From contig JAFNAV010000006.1 of the NCBI GenBank assembly GCA_017860345.1, positions 1 to 64,000 of the forward strand: 64,000 nucleotides of DNA. The letters run 5' to 3'. Shown in pieces: positions 54,114 to 62,809 of the stretch; position 1 is the stretch's first letter, and each line of letters opens with the position of its first letter. This stretch comes from Bacteroidota bacterium. GTDB taxonomy: Bacteria; Bacteroidota; Bacteroidia; Bacteroidales; Paludibacteraceae. The notes beneath the pieces are model-generated. The model saw only the letters and a program-made list of their open reading frames with translations, was not told where the DNA came from and made no database searches. Position numbers and translations under genes: made by a program.

Positions 54114-56015
54114 ATGCAATATACCTTACTTATACTGCTTTTGCCTTTGCTCAGTTTTGTTGTACTCGGGCTGATGGATACTAAATGGAAAGCCCGTGTG
54201 GCAGGAAGTGTTGGCACATTGGTACTTTCTGTGGTTGCTGCGTTATCGTACTATACAGCCTGGGCGTATTTCTCAACGGCTAATGTGGGCGGAATTTATC
54301 AAAAAATAGTACCATTGCAAACTGTATGGATGCAGTTTAGCGGGCAATTGCATATTGATCTGGGCATTTTGCTCGACCCTATTTCGGTGATGATGCTGGT
54401 GGTTATCAGTACTGTATCTTTGATGGTTCACATTTATAGTCTGGCTTATATGAAAGGTGAAAAGGGATTTGAGCGTTATTACGCTTTTCTATCGCTTTTC
54501 ACGTTTTCGATGCTTGGACTGGTGGTGGCTACCAATATCTTTCAAATGTATATCTTTTGGGAATTGGTAGGGGTTTCATCTTATTTACTTATAGGTTTTT
54601 ACTACACAAAACCTGAGGCGGTAGCAGCTTCTAAAAAAGCGTTTATCGTAACCCGTTTTGCCGACCTGGGTTTTCTTATCGGCATACTCATATTATCGTT
54701 TTATACCCAAACATTTGATTTTGGAGTTCTTAATTCGGGCAATGCCGGTATTTTTGCCTCCGCTTCGGGCGTTACGTTTATGGGAGCATCAGTTTTGAGT
54801 TGGGCTATGGCGCTTATATTCATTGGCGGAGCCGGTAAGTCGGCCATGTTTCCACTTCATATTTGGTTGCCCGATGCTATGGAAGGTCCTACTCCGGTTT
54901 CGGCGCTTATACATGCAGCTACTATGGTGGTAGCAGGGGTATATCTGGTAGCCCGGTTGTTCCCGGTATACGTTACCTATACCCCCGATGTGTTGCATGG
55001 TATTGCTTATGTGGGTGCGTTTACCTCGTTGTTTGCGGCTGTAATTGCCTGTACGCAAACAGATATAAAGCGTGTGCTGGCTTTTTCAACCATCTCGCAG
55101 ATTGGCTATATGATGGTGGGGCTTGGTGTATCCGGTTATGGAGGACACGAGGGTACGGGATATATGGCTTCGATGTTTCACCTGTTTACACATGCCATGT
55201 TCAAGGCATTGTTGTTTCTGGGTGCAGGTTCGGTAATTCATGCCGTACACAGCAACGAAATGCAGAAAATGGGCGGACTCAGAAAATATATGCCGGTTAC
55301 CCATCTGGTTTTCCTGATTGGTTGTTTAGCTATTGCCGGTATTTTCCCCTTATCAGGATTTTTTAGTAAAGATGAAATTTTGGCAGCTACGTATATGTAC
55401 AGTACTGGTTTAGGTATAGGGATGAGCTTTATTGCAGGTCTTACAGCATTTTATATGTTTCGGCTTTATTTTAATATCTTTTGGGGTAAAGAAAATTCTT
55501 ATGAACACAGTCCGCACGAATCGCCACTCGCTATGACTATTCCACTTGTTGTGCTTGCCTTCTTCTCATTTTTTGGCGGACTTATTCCATTCGGGAAATT
55601 TGTAACTTCCGATGGTGCAGCCTATACGGGCGAAACAAATTATGTGCTGGCTATCGTAAGTGTTCTAATAGGCATTACAGGTATTCTGCTGGCTGCGGCC
55701 ATGTATCGTAAAAAAACGATGCTACCCGACAGAGTTAGCCAAAGCCTCGGCTTTATTTATCAGTTGGCGCGCAATAAGTTTTATGTGGATGAGCTATACC
55801 TGTTTATCACCAAAAATGTATTTTTCAAAGGCATGGCTTCGCCGGTTTCGTGGTACGACCGCCATGTGGTGAATGGTTCGGTCAACGGACTTGCTGTAGT
55901 TACCCAGTGGGTTTCGGTAAAGATAAAAGGAATACAAACCGGTAAGGTGCAGCAATATGCATGGGTTTTCCTGCTCGGAACCTTGCTTATGGCGTTTCTG
56001 ATTCTGTTTTTATAA
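54114..56015 (+). CDS. nuoL: NADH-quinone oxidoreductase subunit L
   Basis: A 633-residue antiporter-like subunit, the distal proton pump. IFWELVGVSSYLLIGFYYTK, GGAGKSAMFPLHIWLPDAME and GPTPVSALIHAATMVVAGVY are diagnostic and include the conserved Glu and Lys of the channel. The C-terminal lateral helix and last membrane segment are present. 31 bp before nuoM. Confidence 0.96.
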   Translation: MQYTLLILLLPLLSFVVLGLMDTKWKARVAGSVGTLVLSVVAALSYYTAWAYFSTANVGGIYQKIVPLQTVWMQFSGQLHIDLGILLDPISVMMLVVISTVSLMVHIYSLAYMKGEKGFERYYAFLSLFTFSMLGLVVATNIFQMYIFWELVGVSSYLLIGFYYTKPEAVAASKKAFIVTRFADLGFLIGILILSFYTQTFDFGVLNSGNAGIFASASGVTFMGASVLSWAMALIFIGGAGKSAMFPLHIWLPDAMEGPTPVSALIHAATMVVAGVYLVARLFPVYVTYTPDVLHGIAYVGAFTSLFAAVIACTQTDIKRVLAFSTISQIGYMMVGLGVSGYGGHEGTGYMASMFHLFTHAMFKALLFLGAGSVIHAVHSNEMQKMGGLRKYMPVTHLVFLIGCLAIAGIFPLSGFFSKDEILAATYMYSTGLGIGMSFIAGLTAFYMFRLYFNIFWGKENSYEHSPHESPLAMTIPLVVLAFFSFFGGLIPFGKFVTSDGAAYTGETNYVLAIVSVLIGITGILLAAAMYRKKTMLPDRVSQSLGFIYQLARNKFYVDELYLFITKNVFFKGMASPVSWYDRHVVNGSVNGLAVVTQWVSVKIKGIQTGKVQQYAWVFLLGTLLMAFLILFL

Positions 56016-56046
56016 AATATTTTGTGATAGTTACAATTGAAATAAT

Positions 56047-57528
56047 ATGAGCCCCTTGTTAATTTTTGTATTAATTCCGCTTCTGATGATGATTGCTTTG
56101 TTTTTTACAAACAATCGTAAGCAAGTGAACCTGATATCGCTTAGCGGAAGCTTACTATTGCTCTTATCTGCCATTGCGCTGGTAGTATTGTTCTGGCGCG
56201 AACGTACAGCGGGAAATACAGCACAAATGCTCTTCGCTGCCGATACTGTTTGGTATCGGGAGTTTAATATACACATAGCCACCGGGGTTGATGGTATTTC
56301 GGTGCTTATGGTGTTGCTTTCAGCCATTATTGTGTTTACTGCATCGTTGGTATCTTGGCGTATAGAGTCGATGCCCAAAGAGTTTTATACATGGTTTAGT
56401 TTTCTGGCTGCCGGCGCCTTTGGCTTCTTTATCTCCATTGATTTGTTTACGATGTTTTTCTTTTTGGAAATGTCGGTGGTCCCCAAGTTTCTGTTAATAG
56501 GGGTGTGGGGCAGTGGACGTAAAGATTACAGCGCAATGAAATTGGTGCTTATGCTTATGGGTGGTTCGGTGCTGGTGCTTACCGGTATCTTGGGAATTTA
56601 TTATTTAACAGGAGCTGAAACACTCAATATTGTAGAGCTTGCGCACAAAAATATTGAACAGCCGGCACAGAGCATATTATTTGCACTGTTGTTTACAGGT
56701 TTTGGTATAATCGGGGCGCTTTTTCCGTTCCACGTTTGGGTACCCGACGGACACTCGTCTGCTCCAACATCAGTCTCGATGTTCTTGTCAGGTATATCCA
56801 TGAAACTGGGGGCTTACGGAGCATTTCGGGTAGCTATTTGCCTCTTGCCCGAAGGCGCTCACCAGCTGGCCTGGATTTTTCTGATCTTATCCGGTTTTAG
56901 TGTTGTTTATGGTGCTTTTGCTGCTTTGGGACAATCTGATTTGAAATATATTAATGCCTATGCATCTATAAGTCATTGTGGACTCATGTTCTTTGCATTT
57001 CTTATTTTTAATGAAACTGCACTTACGGGAGCTTTTCTTCAGATGATATCACACGGATTAATTACCGCCTTGTTTTTTGCATGTATCGGTATGATTTATA
57101 GTCGTACACATACACGTTTGGTTTCCGAAATGGGAGGCCTTATGAAAGTGATGCCATTTATTGGGGTAGGTTTTATAATTGCAGGTTTGGCATCGTTGGG
57201 TTTGCCCGGCTTTAGTGGTTTTGTTGCCGAAATGACAATTTTTATAGGAGCATTCCAAAACTCAGGCGAACTTCAACGCTGGTTTACAATTTTTGCCACG
57301 GCATCGATAGTTATCACAGCGGTTTACATATTAAGGGTAGTGGGCAAAGTGCTTTACGGCAAGCAGGAACATCAGGCTTACGACTCGCTTGCCGATGCTT
57401 ACTGGTGGGAGCGTGTAACCATGATTACGCTGATAGCAGCGGTTGTACTTGTTGGTACAATGCCTTCCTGGTTTAGTAATATGATACAGGATGGGCTGGC
57501 TCCGTTAGTTGCCGGTCTGGTGAAATAA
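56047..57528 (+). CDS. nuoM: NADH-quinone oxidoreductase subunit M
   Basis: A 493-residue antiporter-like pump subunit. FFLEMSVVPKFLLIGVWG (conserved Glu), ALFPFHVWVPDGHSSAPTSV and QSDLKYINAYASISHCGLMF are its signature blocks, with the central Lys and His residues of the proton path in place. 72 bp before nuoN. Confidence 0.96.
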   Translation: MSPLLIFVLIPLLMMIALFFTNNRKQVNLISLSGSLLLLLSAIALVVLFWRERTAGNTAQMLFAADTVWYREFNIHIATGVDGISVLMVLLSAIIVFTASLVSWRIESMPKEFYTWFSFLAAGAFGFFISIDLFTMFFFLEMSVVPKFLLIGVWGSGRKDYSAMKLVLMLMGGSVLVLTGILGIYYLTGAETLNIVELAHKNIEQPAQSILFALLFTGFGIIGALFPFHVWVPDGHSSAPTSVSMFLSGISMKLGAYGAFRVAICLLPEGAHQLAWIFLILSGFSVVYGAFAALGQSDLKYINAYASISHCGLMFFAFLIFNETALTGAFLQMISHGLITALFFACIGMIYSRTHTRLVSEMGGLMKVMPFIGVGFIIAGLASLGLPGFSGFVAEMTIFIGAFQNSGELQRWFTIFATASIVITAVYILRVVGKVLYGKQEHQAYDSLADAYWWERVTMITLIAAVVLVGTMPSWFSNMIQDGLAPLVAGLVK

Positions 57529-57600
57529 GATTTCGCTTTTTTGGGGAGTTTCAATAAAAAATAAAAAAGTATTTTGCTATAAAAAAACAAGCATAATTTA

Positions 57601-59022
57601 ATGAACTATTCTGCATTTTTACAGTTGCATAACGAAATGACATTATTAGCGGTAATCGTTATACTGCTTGTTATTGATGTTTTTTCGAGCGAAAAGGGTT
57701 ACCGTTTTTTTCAAACCTTAGCTCTTATTCTGTTTTCAATACATACGCTCCTCAATTGCGTACCGGGCGAACCATTTGAAGTTGCCGGGGGCATGTATAT
57801 GTATTACCCGATACACACTTATATTAAAACGATTCTGAATGTCGGAACACTTATCGTTCTGTTGCAGGCACATCGCTGGCTCAATACCGAAGAAAATATA
57901 ATACGTCGCGGTGAGTTTTATTTTCTCACCTTATCTACCTTATTCGGTATGTATCTGATGATTTCTGCCGGACATTTTCTGATGTTCTTTATTGGTATCG
58001 AAACGGCTGCTTTGCCAATGGCTACACTGGTGGCGTTTAATAAGTTCAACAATAAATCGGCCGAAGCCGGAGCCAAATATATTCTGTCGTCGGTATTTGC
58101 CTCGGGCTTGTCTCTCTTTGGTTTATCGCTGGTGTATGGTGCTACCGGGTCGTTGTACTTCGATGATATTGCAAAAATCATGACCGCTTCTCAAATAGAG
58201 CTTATCGGTTTTGCATTTTTTGCGGTAGGTTTGTTTTTCAAAATTTCGCTGGTACCGTTTCATCTCTGGACACCCGATGTGTACGAAGGGGCGCCAACAA
58301 GCATCACGGCTTATCTTTCGGTCATTTCCAAAGGTACAGCTGTTTTCGTTGTTTTTACAATTTTTGTCAAGGTTTTCGGGGTGATGATAGCGCAATGGCA
58401 GATATTGTTATACATAATCATTGTACTTAGTATTACCGTAGCTAATCTATTTGCTATTCGGCAGCAAAATATCAAACGCTTCCTGGCTTTTTCCTCTATC
58501 TCGCAGGCCGGCTATATTATGCTGGGCGTAATTAGTGGTACTGCGTTAGGGATGAGCTCACTGGTATATTATGTGCTGGTTTATATGTTTTCCAATCTTG
58601 CTGTATTCGGGGTGGTTACCATCATCGAAAATCATGCTGATAAAACCTCTATCCGCGATTATACCGGCTTGTATTACACTAATCCCAAGCTGAGTATTGT
58701 GATGGCCCTTGCTCTTTTTTCTCTGGCCGGGATTCCTCCTTTCTCAGGTTTTTTCAGCAAATACTTTATATTCTCGGCTGCGTTTAAAGAAGGGTTTTAC
58801 GTACTGGTATTTATTGCGCTGGCCAATACAGTGGTATCGCTGTATTTTTATCTGAAAGTGGTAAAAATCATGTTTTTCAATCAGAGTGAAAATCCGATAG
58901 AAAGAATTTCAACTGATATACCTTCAAAAATTAGCCTGATCATTTGTACTTTAGCTATTGTATTTGTAGGATTAGTCAGCAGTATTTTTGAACAAATATC
59001 CGTTTTGGGATTTGGTATTTAA
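57601..59022 (+). CDS. nuoN: NADH-quinone oxidoreductase subunit N
   Basis: A 473-residue antiporter-like subunit next to NuoK. FFIGIETAALPMATLVAF holds the conserved Glu; SLVPFHLWTPDVYEGAPTSI and QQNIKRFLAFSSISQAGYIM are the other channel blocks. It is the last gene of the operon, closed by a strong hairpin. No nuoE, nuoF or nuoG gene is seen before or after. Confidence 0.96.
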   Translation: MNYSAFLQLHNEMTLLAVIVILLVIDVFSSEKGYRFFQTLALILFSIHTLLNCVPGEPFEVAGGMYMYYPIHTYIKTILNVGTLIVLLQAHRWLNTEENIIRRGEFYFLTLSTLFGMYLMISAGHFLMFFIGIETAALPMATLVAFNKFNNKSAEAGAKYILSSVFASGLSLFGLSLVYGATGSLYFDDIAKIMTASQIELIGFAFFAVGLFFKISLVPFHLWTPDVYEGAPTSITAYLSVISKGTAVFVVFTIFVKVFGVMIAQWQILLYIIIVLSITVANLFAIRQQNIKRFLAFSSISQAGYIMLGVISGTALGMSSLVYYVLVYMFSNLAVFGVVTIIENHADKTSIRDYTGLYYTNPKLSIVMALALFSLAGIPPFSGFFSKYFIFSAAFKEGFYVLVFIALANTVVSLYFYLKVVKIMFFNQSENPIERISTDIPSKISLIICTLAIVFVGLVSSIFEQISVLGFGI

Positions 59023-59052
59023 AAAAACGGTTTTATCGCTATATGTGATTAT

Positions 59053-59112
59053 ATTCCCCGGGAATAATTTCTGCTTGACCAGAGATTGCTCCCGGGGAAT
59101 AATTGTTTTTTT
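59053..59112. terminator. Terminator of the nuo operon
   Basis: ATTCCCCGGGA (59053-59063) and TCCCGGGGAAT (59090-59100) pair perfectly, followed by a T run to 59111. Confidence 0.92.
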
Positions 59113-59144
59113 AGATGAACTGTTGTTGCCTGCAATTGTATGCA

Positions 59145-59615
59145 CTACTCCTCAATGAGCTCCTGAATTTCGTTCAAATGCAGGTTAAGATGCCATAAAT
59201 ATCCTTCAATCATTTCATGTAAAGTAACTCTTGTACCTTCAAAATCATGCCAGTAGTTGCCAAGTTTTGTTTTGTCTACTGAGCGTATCACCTGAATGAT
59301 GTGCAGGTTGTAGAATTTCCACAGTTGTATCAGCTCGTTCCATTCGGCATGCTGATAATCCTGAATAGCTATCCACAGGTCGTTATCCTGTCTGTAGTCA
59401 GGAAACACCAGCTCAGGATTATATTGCAGGCGCACCATACGCTGATGGTTGTTCGATGCCGAATCAACCAAATGTCCCAGTATTTGTTTTATGGTTCTGT
59501 TTTGTTTGTTGCGTCTCTCTGTAATTACACTGATGTTTAATTCATTAAGTTTAAGTTCCCATGTGTCCACAGCACTCTGAATGCCCAAAATTGTTTTTGT
59601 AAAGTCCATAATCAT
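59145..59615 (-). CDS. DinB-like (YfiT/DinB superfamily) protein
   Basis: A 156-residue four-helix protein of the DinB/YfiT superfamily. The family's metal-binding His are likely in KQILGHLVDSASNNHQRMVR and the C-terminal GYLWHLNLHLNEIQEL. Members are putative metal-dependent hydrolases or thiol transferases; the role here is unknown. It stands alone between the nuo terminator and the oadA-like unit. Confidence 0.85.
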   Translation of the reverse strand: MIMDFTKTILGIQSAVDTWELKLNELNISVITERRNKQNRTIKQILGHLVDSASNNHQRMVRLQYNPELVFPDYRQDNDLWIAIQDYQHAEWNELIQLWKFYNLHIIQVIRSVDKTKLGNYWHDFEGTRVTLHEMIEGYLWHLNLHLNEIQELIEE

Positions 59616-59664
59616 TTAATTTAAAAAGTTGGTATTTTTATAAATAAAGCACCATAACTTATAG

Positions 59665-59706
59665 CTATAAAAAAAAGAGGATATCCGACCTGAATCGGAT
59701 ATCCTC
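59665..59706 (-). terminator. Terminator of the oadA-like gene
   Basis: GAGGATATCCGA (59677-59688) and TCGGATATCCTC (59695-59706) are perfect complements; on the minus strand a run of eight T follows. Confidence 0.92.
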
Positions 59707-59731
59707 GGTATAAGGAACTTTTCGGTCGTTT

Positions 59732-61489
59732 CTAATTTTGCTGTATATAAGCAATTACATCACCTTTTGAGGCCATTTCGCCCTGTTTTTTCTCAATACC
59801 TACAATTCGTCCGTTGCAGAAGCTGTTCACCTGCTCCAGCCCGTAGCGGGTTTGAAGTACGCAAAGCATGTCCTTTTCTTTTACAGCTTTTCCATGTACT
59901 GGTTCTTTCGATACGTCTTCGTAATCAATTTCCCACAACACTCTGCCGGTAGCAGGCGCTACAACCGGTTCGGCGTTCGGATATTTCAGCATTCTGATAT
60001 CGGGAATTTCGATATTCTGTTTTGCATATTTCTCCGAAATAGCTGTTTCAAGTTCGGCATTGAAGCGTTTTTTTGCGTCGCCCGATTTATAATCGCGGTA
60101 TTGTTTTTCGTGCATGGCAAATTCAAACAGTTCTTCATCGTCCTGACCTCTGTCCCAGCCTTTTTCTTCCATTTCCTTGATAAAACGATCCAGTTCATTC
60201 GGATAGTTTTCCTGAGGGTCGCCTTCGTAAAATTCGTAGTTATTCTTTTTGGCCAGCTCAATTATTTCAGGTGCAAGCGTTCCCGGAAGTTTGCCTGCTT
60301 TGCCCAGAATCATGTCCCAGGTGTTTTTGTCGATCATGCTCCAGCGAGGCTGACCTTTTACCATAAACATCACATTCATCAGGGCAATATTTTTTACGTA
60401 CTGACTGAAAGGTGTCACCAATGGTGGATTGCCCAATTTTGGCCAAATATATTTCACTTCGTCGAAAAGCATCACAAGTAAATCGTCGGTGCTGAGTTCT
60501 TTTTTACCATTGTCTTTCAGGTAACTGTTGATACCGGCATGCACGCCTTTGAGGTCGGCCATAAGCGAACCCATCATACCGCCCGGTAAACCACAGCCTA
60601 CGAGCAACGAAGTCATAAACCGATTGCGTTCATCGATAAAATATCCCAGAAAATCATCGATGAAGCTTTGGGTAAGCCTGCGGGCTTCCATATAAGCTTT
60701 CATGTTGATTTCCGGTACTTTAAATCCTGCATCTTTCAACATAGCCTGAATGGTGATTACATCGGGATGAACCATACCCCACGACAGCGGTTCCATAGCC
60801 ACATCTAAATAATCGCCGCCGGCTTTGGCCACTTCAAGCATCGAAGCCACAGAAAAACCAGGTCCGGTATGGCCATGATATTGTATGATAATATCCGGAT
60901 GAGCAGTTTTTATTGCTTTTACAATTTGACCAAGCATAACAGGACGTCCAACGCCAGCCATATCTTTCAGACAAATTTCTTTAGCTCCGGCGGCTATCAG
61001 TTGCTCCGACAGATTTACGTAATACTCCACAGTATGCACATCCGAATAGGTGATACACATGGTTGCTTGTGGAATCATCCCGGCTGCATTGGCATATTGA
61101 ATAGATGGAATGATATTGCGCGGGTCGTTCAGTCCGCAAAAAATACGGGTAATATCTACTCCCTGCGATTTTTTTACTTTATACATCAATTCGCGTACAT
61201 CGGCAGGCACGGGGTTCATGCGTAATCCGTTCAGTCCGCGGTCGAGCATGTGAGTTTGTATGCCCACTTCATTAAATGGCTTTGTAAACGTACGCACAGC
61301 ATCGTTAGGATTTTCGCCAAAAAGCAGGTTTACCTGTTCCGATGCACCACCATTGGTTTCTACACGTGCAAAACAGCCCATATCGATAATTACGGGAGCT
61401 ATTTGCTCTAACTGGTCTTTCCGGGGAACATATTTCCCCGACGATTGCCACATATCGCGATAAACGAGGCTGAACTTAATTTCTTTCAT
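59732..61489 (-). CDS. OadA/pyruvate carboxylase B-like carboxyltransferase with biotinyl-like domain lacking the Lys
   Basis: A 585-residue protein. Residues 1-~290 form the HMGL-like TIM barrel with the metal site R11-D12, carbamyl-Lys candidate K175 (CLKDMAG) and H205/H207 (HGHTGPG). The conserved carboxylase (PYC_OADA) domain follows. Residues ~510-585 form a biotinyl/lipoyl-like domain, but where others have EAMKM this reads QTRYG, so Tyr549 sits at the biotinyl-Lys position. It cannot carry biotin itself and must use a separate carrier if active. It should work on oxaloacetate or pyruvate. The promoter region shares a palindrome with the mmd operon. Confidence 0.9.
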   Translation of the reverse strand: MKEIKFSLVYRDMWQSSGKYVPRKDQLEQIAPVIIDMGCFARVETNGGASEQVNLLFGENPNDAVRTFTKPFNEVGIQTHMLDRGLNGLRMNPVPADVRELMYKVKKSQGVDITRIFCGLNDPRNIIPSIQYANAAGMIPQATMCITYSDVHTVEYYVNLSEQLIAAGAKEICLKDMAGVGRPVMLGQIVKAIKTAHPDIIIQYHGHTGPGFSVASMLEVAKAGGDYLDVAMEPLSWGMVHPDVITIQAMLKDAGFKVPEINMKAYMEARRLTQSFIDDFLGYFIDERNRFMTSLLVGCGLPGGMMGSLMADLKGVHAGINSYLKDNGKKELSTDDLLVMLFDEVKYIWPKLGNPPLVTPFSQYVKNIALMNVMFMVKGQPRWSMIDKNTWDMILGKAGKLPGTLAPEIIELAKKNNYEFYEGDPQENYPNELDRFIKEMEEKGWDRGQDDEELFEFAMHEKQYRDYKSGDAKKRFNAELETAISEKYAKQNIEIPDIRMLKYPNAEPVVAPATGRVLWEIDYEDVSKEPVHGKAVKEKDMLCVLQTRYGLEQVNSFCNGRIVGIEKKQGEMASKGDVIAYIQQN

Positions 61490-61612
61490 TTTGTTTGAAT
61501 TTTTCAGTGAAAATTTCTTTATGTTTATAGTTTTATCTCTCTCTAATTTATTGATAATTCAATACTTGCAAGTGTTTAATTCAAAGCTGTCAGGCAGTAT
61601 TGTTTTATAGTG

Positions 61613-61620
61613 CAAATATA
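61613..61620 (-). promoter_or_regulatory. -7 box of the oadA-like gene
   Basis: TATATTTG on the minus strand matches TAnnTTTG and gives a leader of about 115 nt. The palindrome at 61635-61658 covers the -33 region. Confidence 0.6.
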
Positions 61621-61634
61621 ATACAAATTCTTTC

Positions 61635-61658
61635 AATTAAAGAAATTTTTCTTTAATT
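61635..61658. promoter_or_regulatory. Palindromic operator before the oadA-like gene
   Basis: AATTAAAGAAA-TT-TTTCTTTAATT: 11-bp perfect arms. Over 30 bp (61633-61662) it differs at only two places from 24830-24859 before mce. It covers the -33 area, so a bound protein would block or replace RNA polymerase contacts. Confidence 0.75.
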
Positions 61659-61872
61659 TATTTTACTGAAAATCAATTTGTTGAATTTTGATTGTAATTA
61701 TTTTTGCCTTAAAATTTATGATGTAAAACTTTATAGCTCTAAAAGTAAAAAAATTGAAGAACAGAGCCGCTTATTGTTTTAAAATATAATTTTTAATCTC
61801 GTACATGAAGTCTTTTTTAAATATAAAAACTCCCCTGAATAATGAACTTTTTCATGACTTCAGGCTTTATAC

Positions 61873-61880
61873 TATCTTTG
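61873..61880 (+). promoter_or_regulatory. -7 box of lipA
   Basis: TATCTTTG, a full match to TAnnTTTG, 27 nt before the lipA start. No good TTTG at the -33 spacing. Confidence 0.6.
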
Positions 61881-61907
61881 TAATCGATAAGATAAAAATC
61901 AATATTT

Positions 61908-62753
61908 ATGACATATTTAAAGAAACCGGAATGGCTTCGGACCAAACTCTATAGTGAGTCGAAATTTTCGCATGTAAGTCAGGTTATCAAAGACCATGGT
62001 TTGCATACGATTTGCACCAGCGGGCGTTGTCCTAATCAGAGCGAATGCTGGAGCAAAGGTACTGCTACATTAATGATAGCGGGCGATATATGTACCCGTG
62101 CTTGTAAATTTTGCAATACAATCACCGGCAGACCGCTTCCTTTAGATGCGGATGAACCACGCAAAGTGGCTGAGTCTATCCGGCTTATGAAACTTCGCCA
62201 CGCGGTAATTACCTCTGTAGACAGAGATGATCTTAAGGATCATGGTGCCGGACATTGGGCTGAAACAATCAGAATGGTAAAAAAGCTAAATCCTGAAACT
62301 ACGCTCGAAGTACTTATTCCCGACTTTATTGGCAGGGAGGAGTTAATAGATATGGTGATTAACGAGCAACCGAATATTATTTCGCATAATCTGGAAACCG
62401 TTCGGCGATTGACCCCCGAGATACGTACGCGTGCCAAATATGATGTAAGCCTTAAAGTGCTGCAATATATTGCTTCTAAAGGTATTGTGGCCAAAACAGG
62501 TATTATGCTTGGTTTGGGCGAAACGGAGGAGGAAGTGCTACAGCTGATGGATGATGCTTTGGCGCATGGGTGCAGTATTATTACCATCGGGCAATATATG
62601 CAACCGTCGCGAAACAATGTGGCGGTTACTGAGTATATCCACCCCGACAAATTTGCCGAATATAAGGAGATAGCATTGAAGAAAGGATTCAGGCAGGCTG
62701 AGAGCGGGCCGTTTGTGCGCTCATCTTATTGTGCCGAGAAGCATGTTTTATAG
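61908..62753 (+). CDS. lipA: Lipoyl synthase
   Basis: A 281-residue radical SAM enzyme that inserts two sulfurs into protein-bound octanoate. The auxiliary cluster ligands are in CTSGRCPNQSEC (C-x4-C-x5-C) and the SAM cluster in CTRACKFC (C-x3-C-x2-C). The C-terminal GPFVRSSYCAEKHVL supplies the conserved RSSY Ser. Normal length. lipB is not next to it. Ends at a perfect hairpin. Confidence 0.97.
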   Translation: MTYLKKPEWLRTKLYSESKFSHVSQVIKDHGLHTICTSGRCPNQSECWSKGTATLMIAGDICTRACKFCNTITGRPLPLDADEPRKVAESIRLMKLRHAVITSVDRDDLKDHGAGHWAETIRMVKKLNPETTLEVLIPDFIGREELIDMVINEQPNIISHNLETVRRLTPEIRTRAKYDVSLKVLQYIASKGIVAKTGIMLGLGETEEEVLQLMDDALAHGCSIITIGQYMQPSRNNVAVTEYIHPDKFAEYKEIALKKGFRQAESGPFVRSSYCAEKHVL

Positions 62754-62760
62754 TGTATAG

Positions 62761-62808
62761 AAATCAATTGGGTTGATTTTCTTCAACCCAATTGATTCCA
62801 TTTTTTTT
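62761..62808. terminator. Terminator after lipA
   Basis: AATCAATTGGGTTGA (62761-62775) and TCAACCCAATTGATT (62782-62796) pair perfectly, followed by a T run. Also placed to end the convergent NfeD gene. Confidence 0.92.
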
Positions 62809-62809
62809 G

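Larger units (their letters stand above)
61490..61907. other. Divergent intergenic region, oadA-like gene and lipA
   Basis: About 420 A+T-rich bases. It holds the operator and -7 box of the oadA-like gene and, near 61873, the -7 box of lipA. I see no other feature with support. Confidence 0.6.

Noticed and set aside
59732-61489. OadA-like gene as a pseudogene because the biotinyl Lys is missing
   Set aside because: The frame is intact, the active-site residues are kept, and it has a promoter, an operator and a strong terminator.
61804-61868. Short inverted TGAAGTC/GACTTCA repeat before lipA as an operator
   Set aside because: Seven-base arms far apart in A+T-rich sequence are within chance, and no second copy was found.
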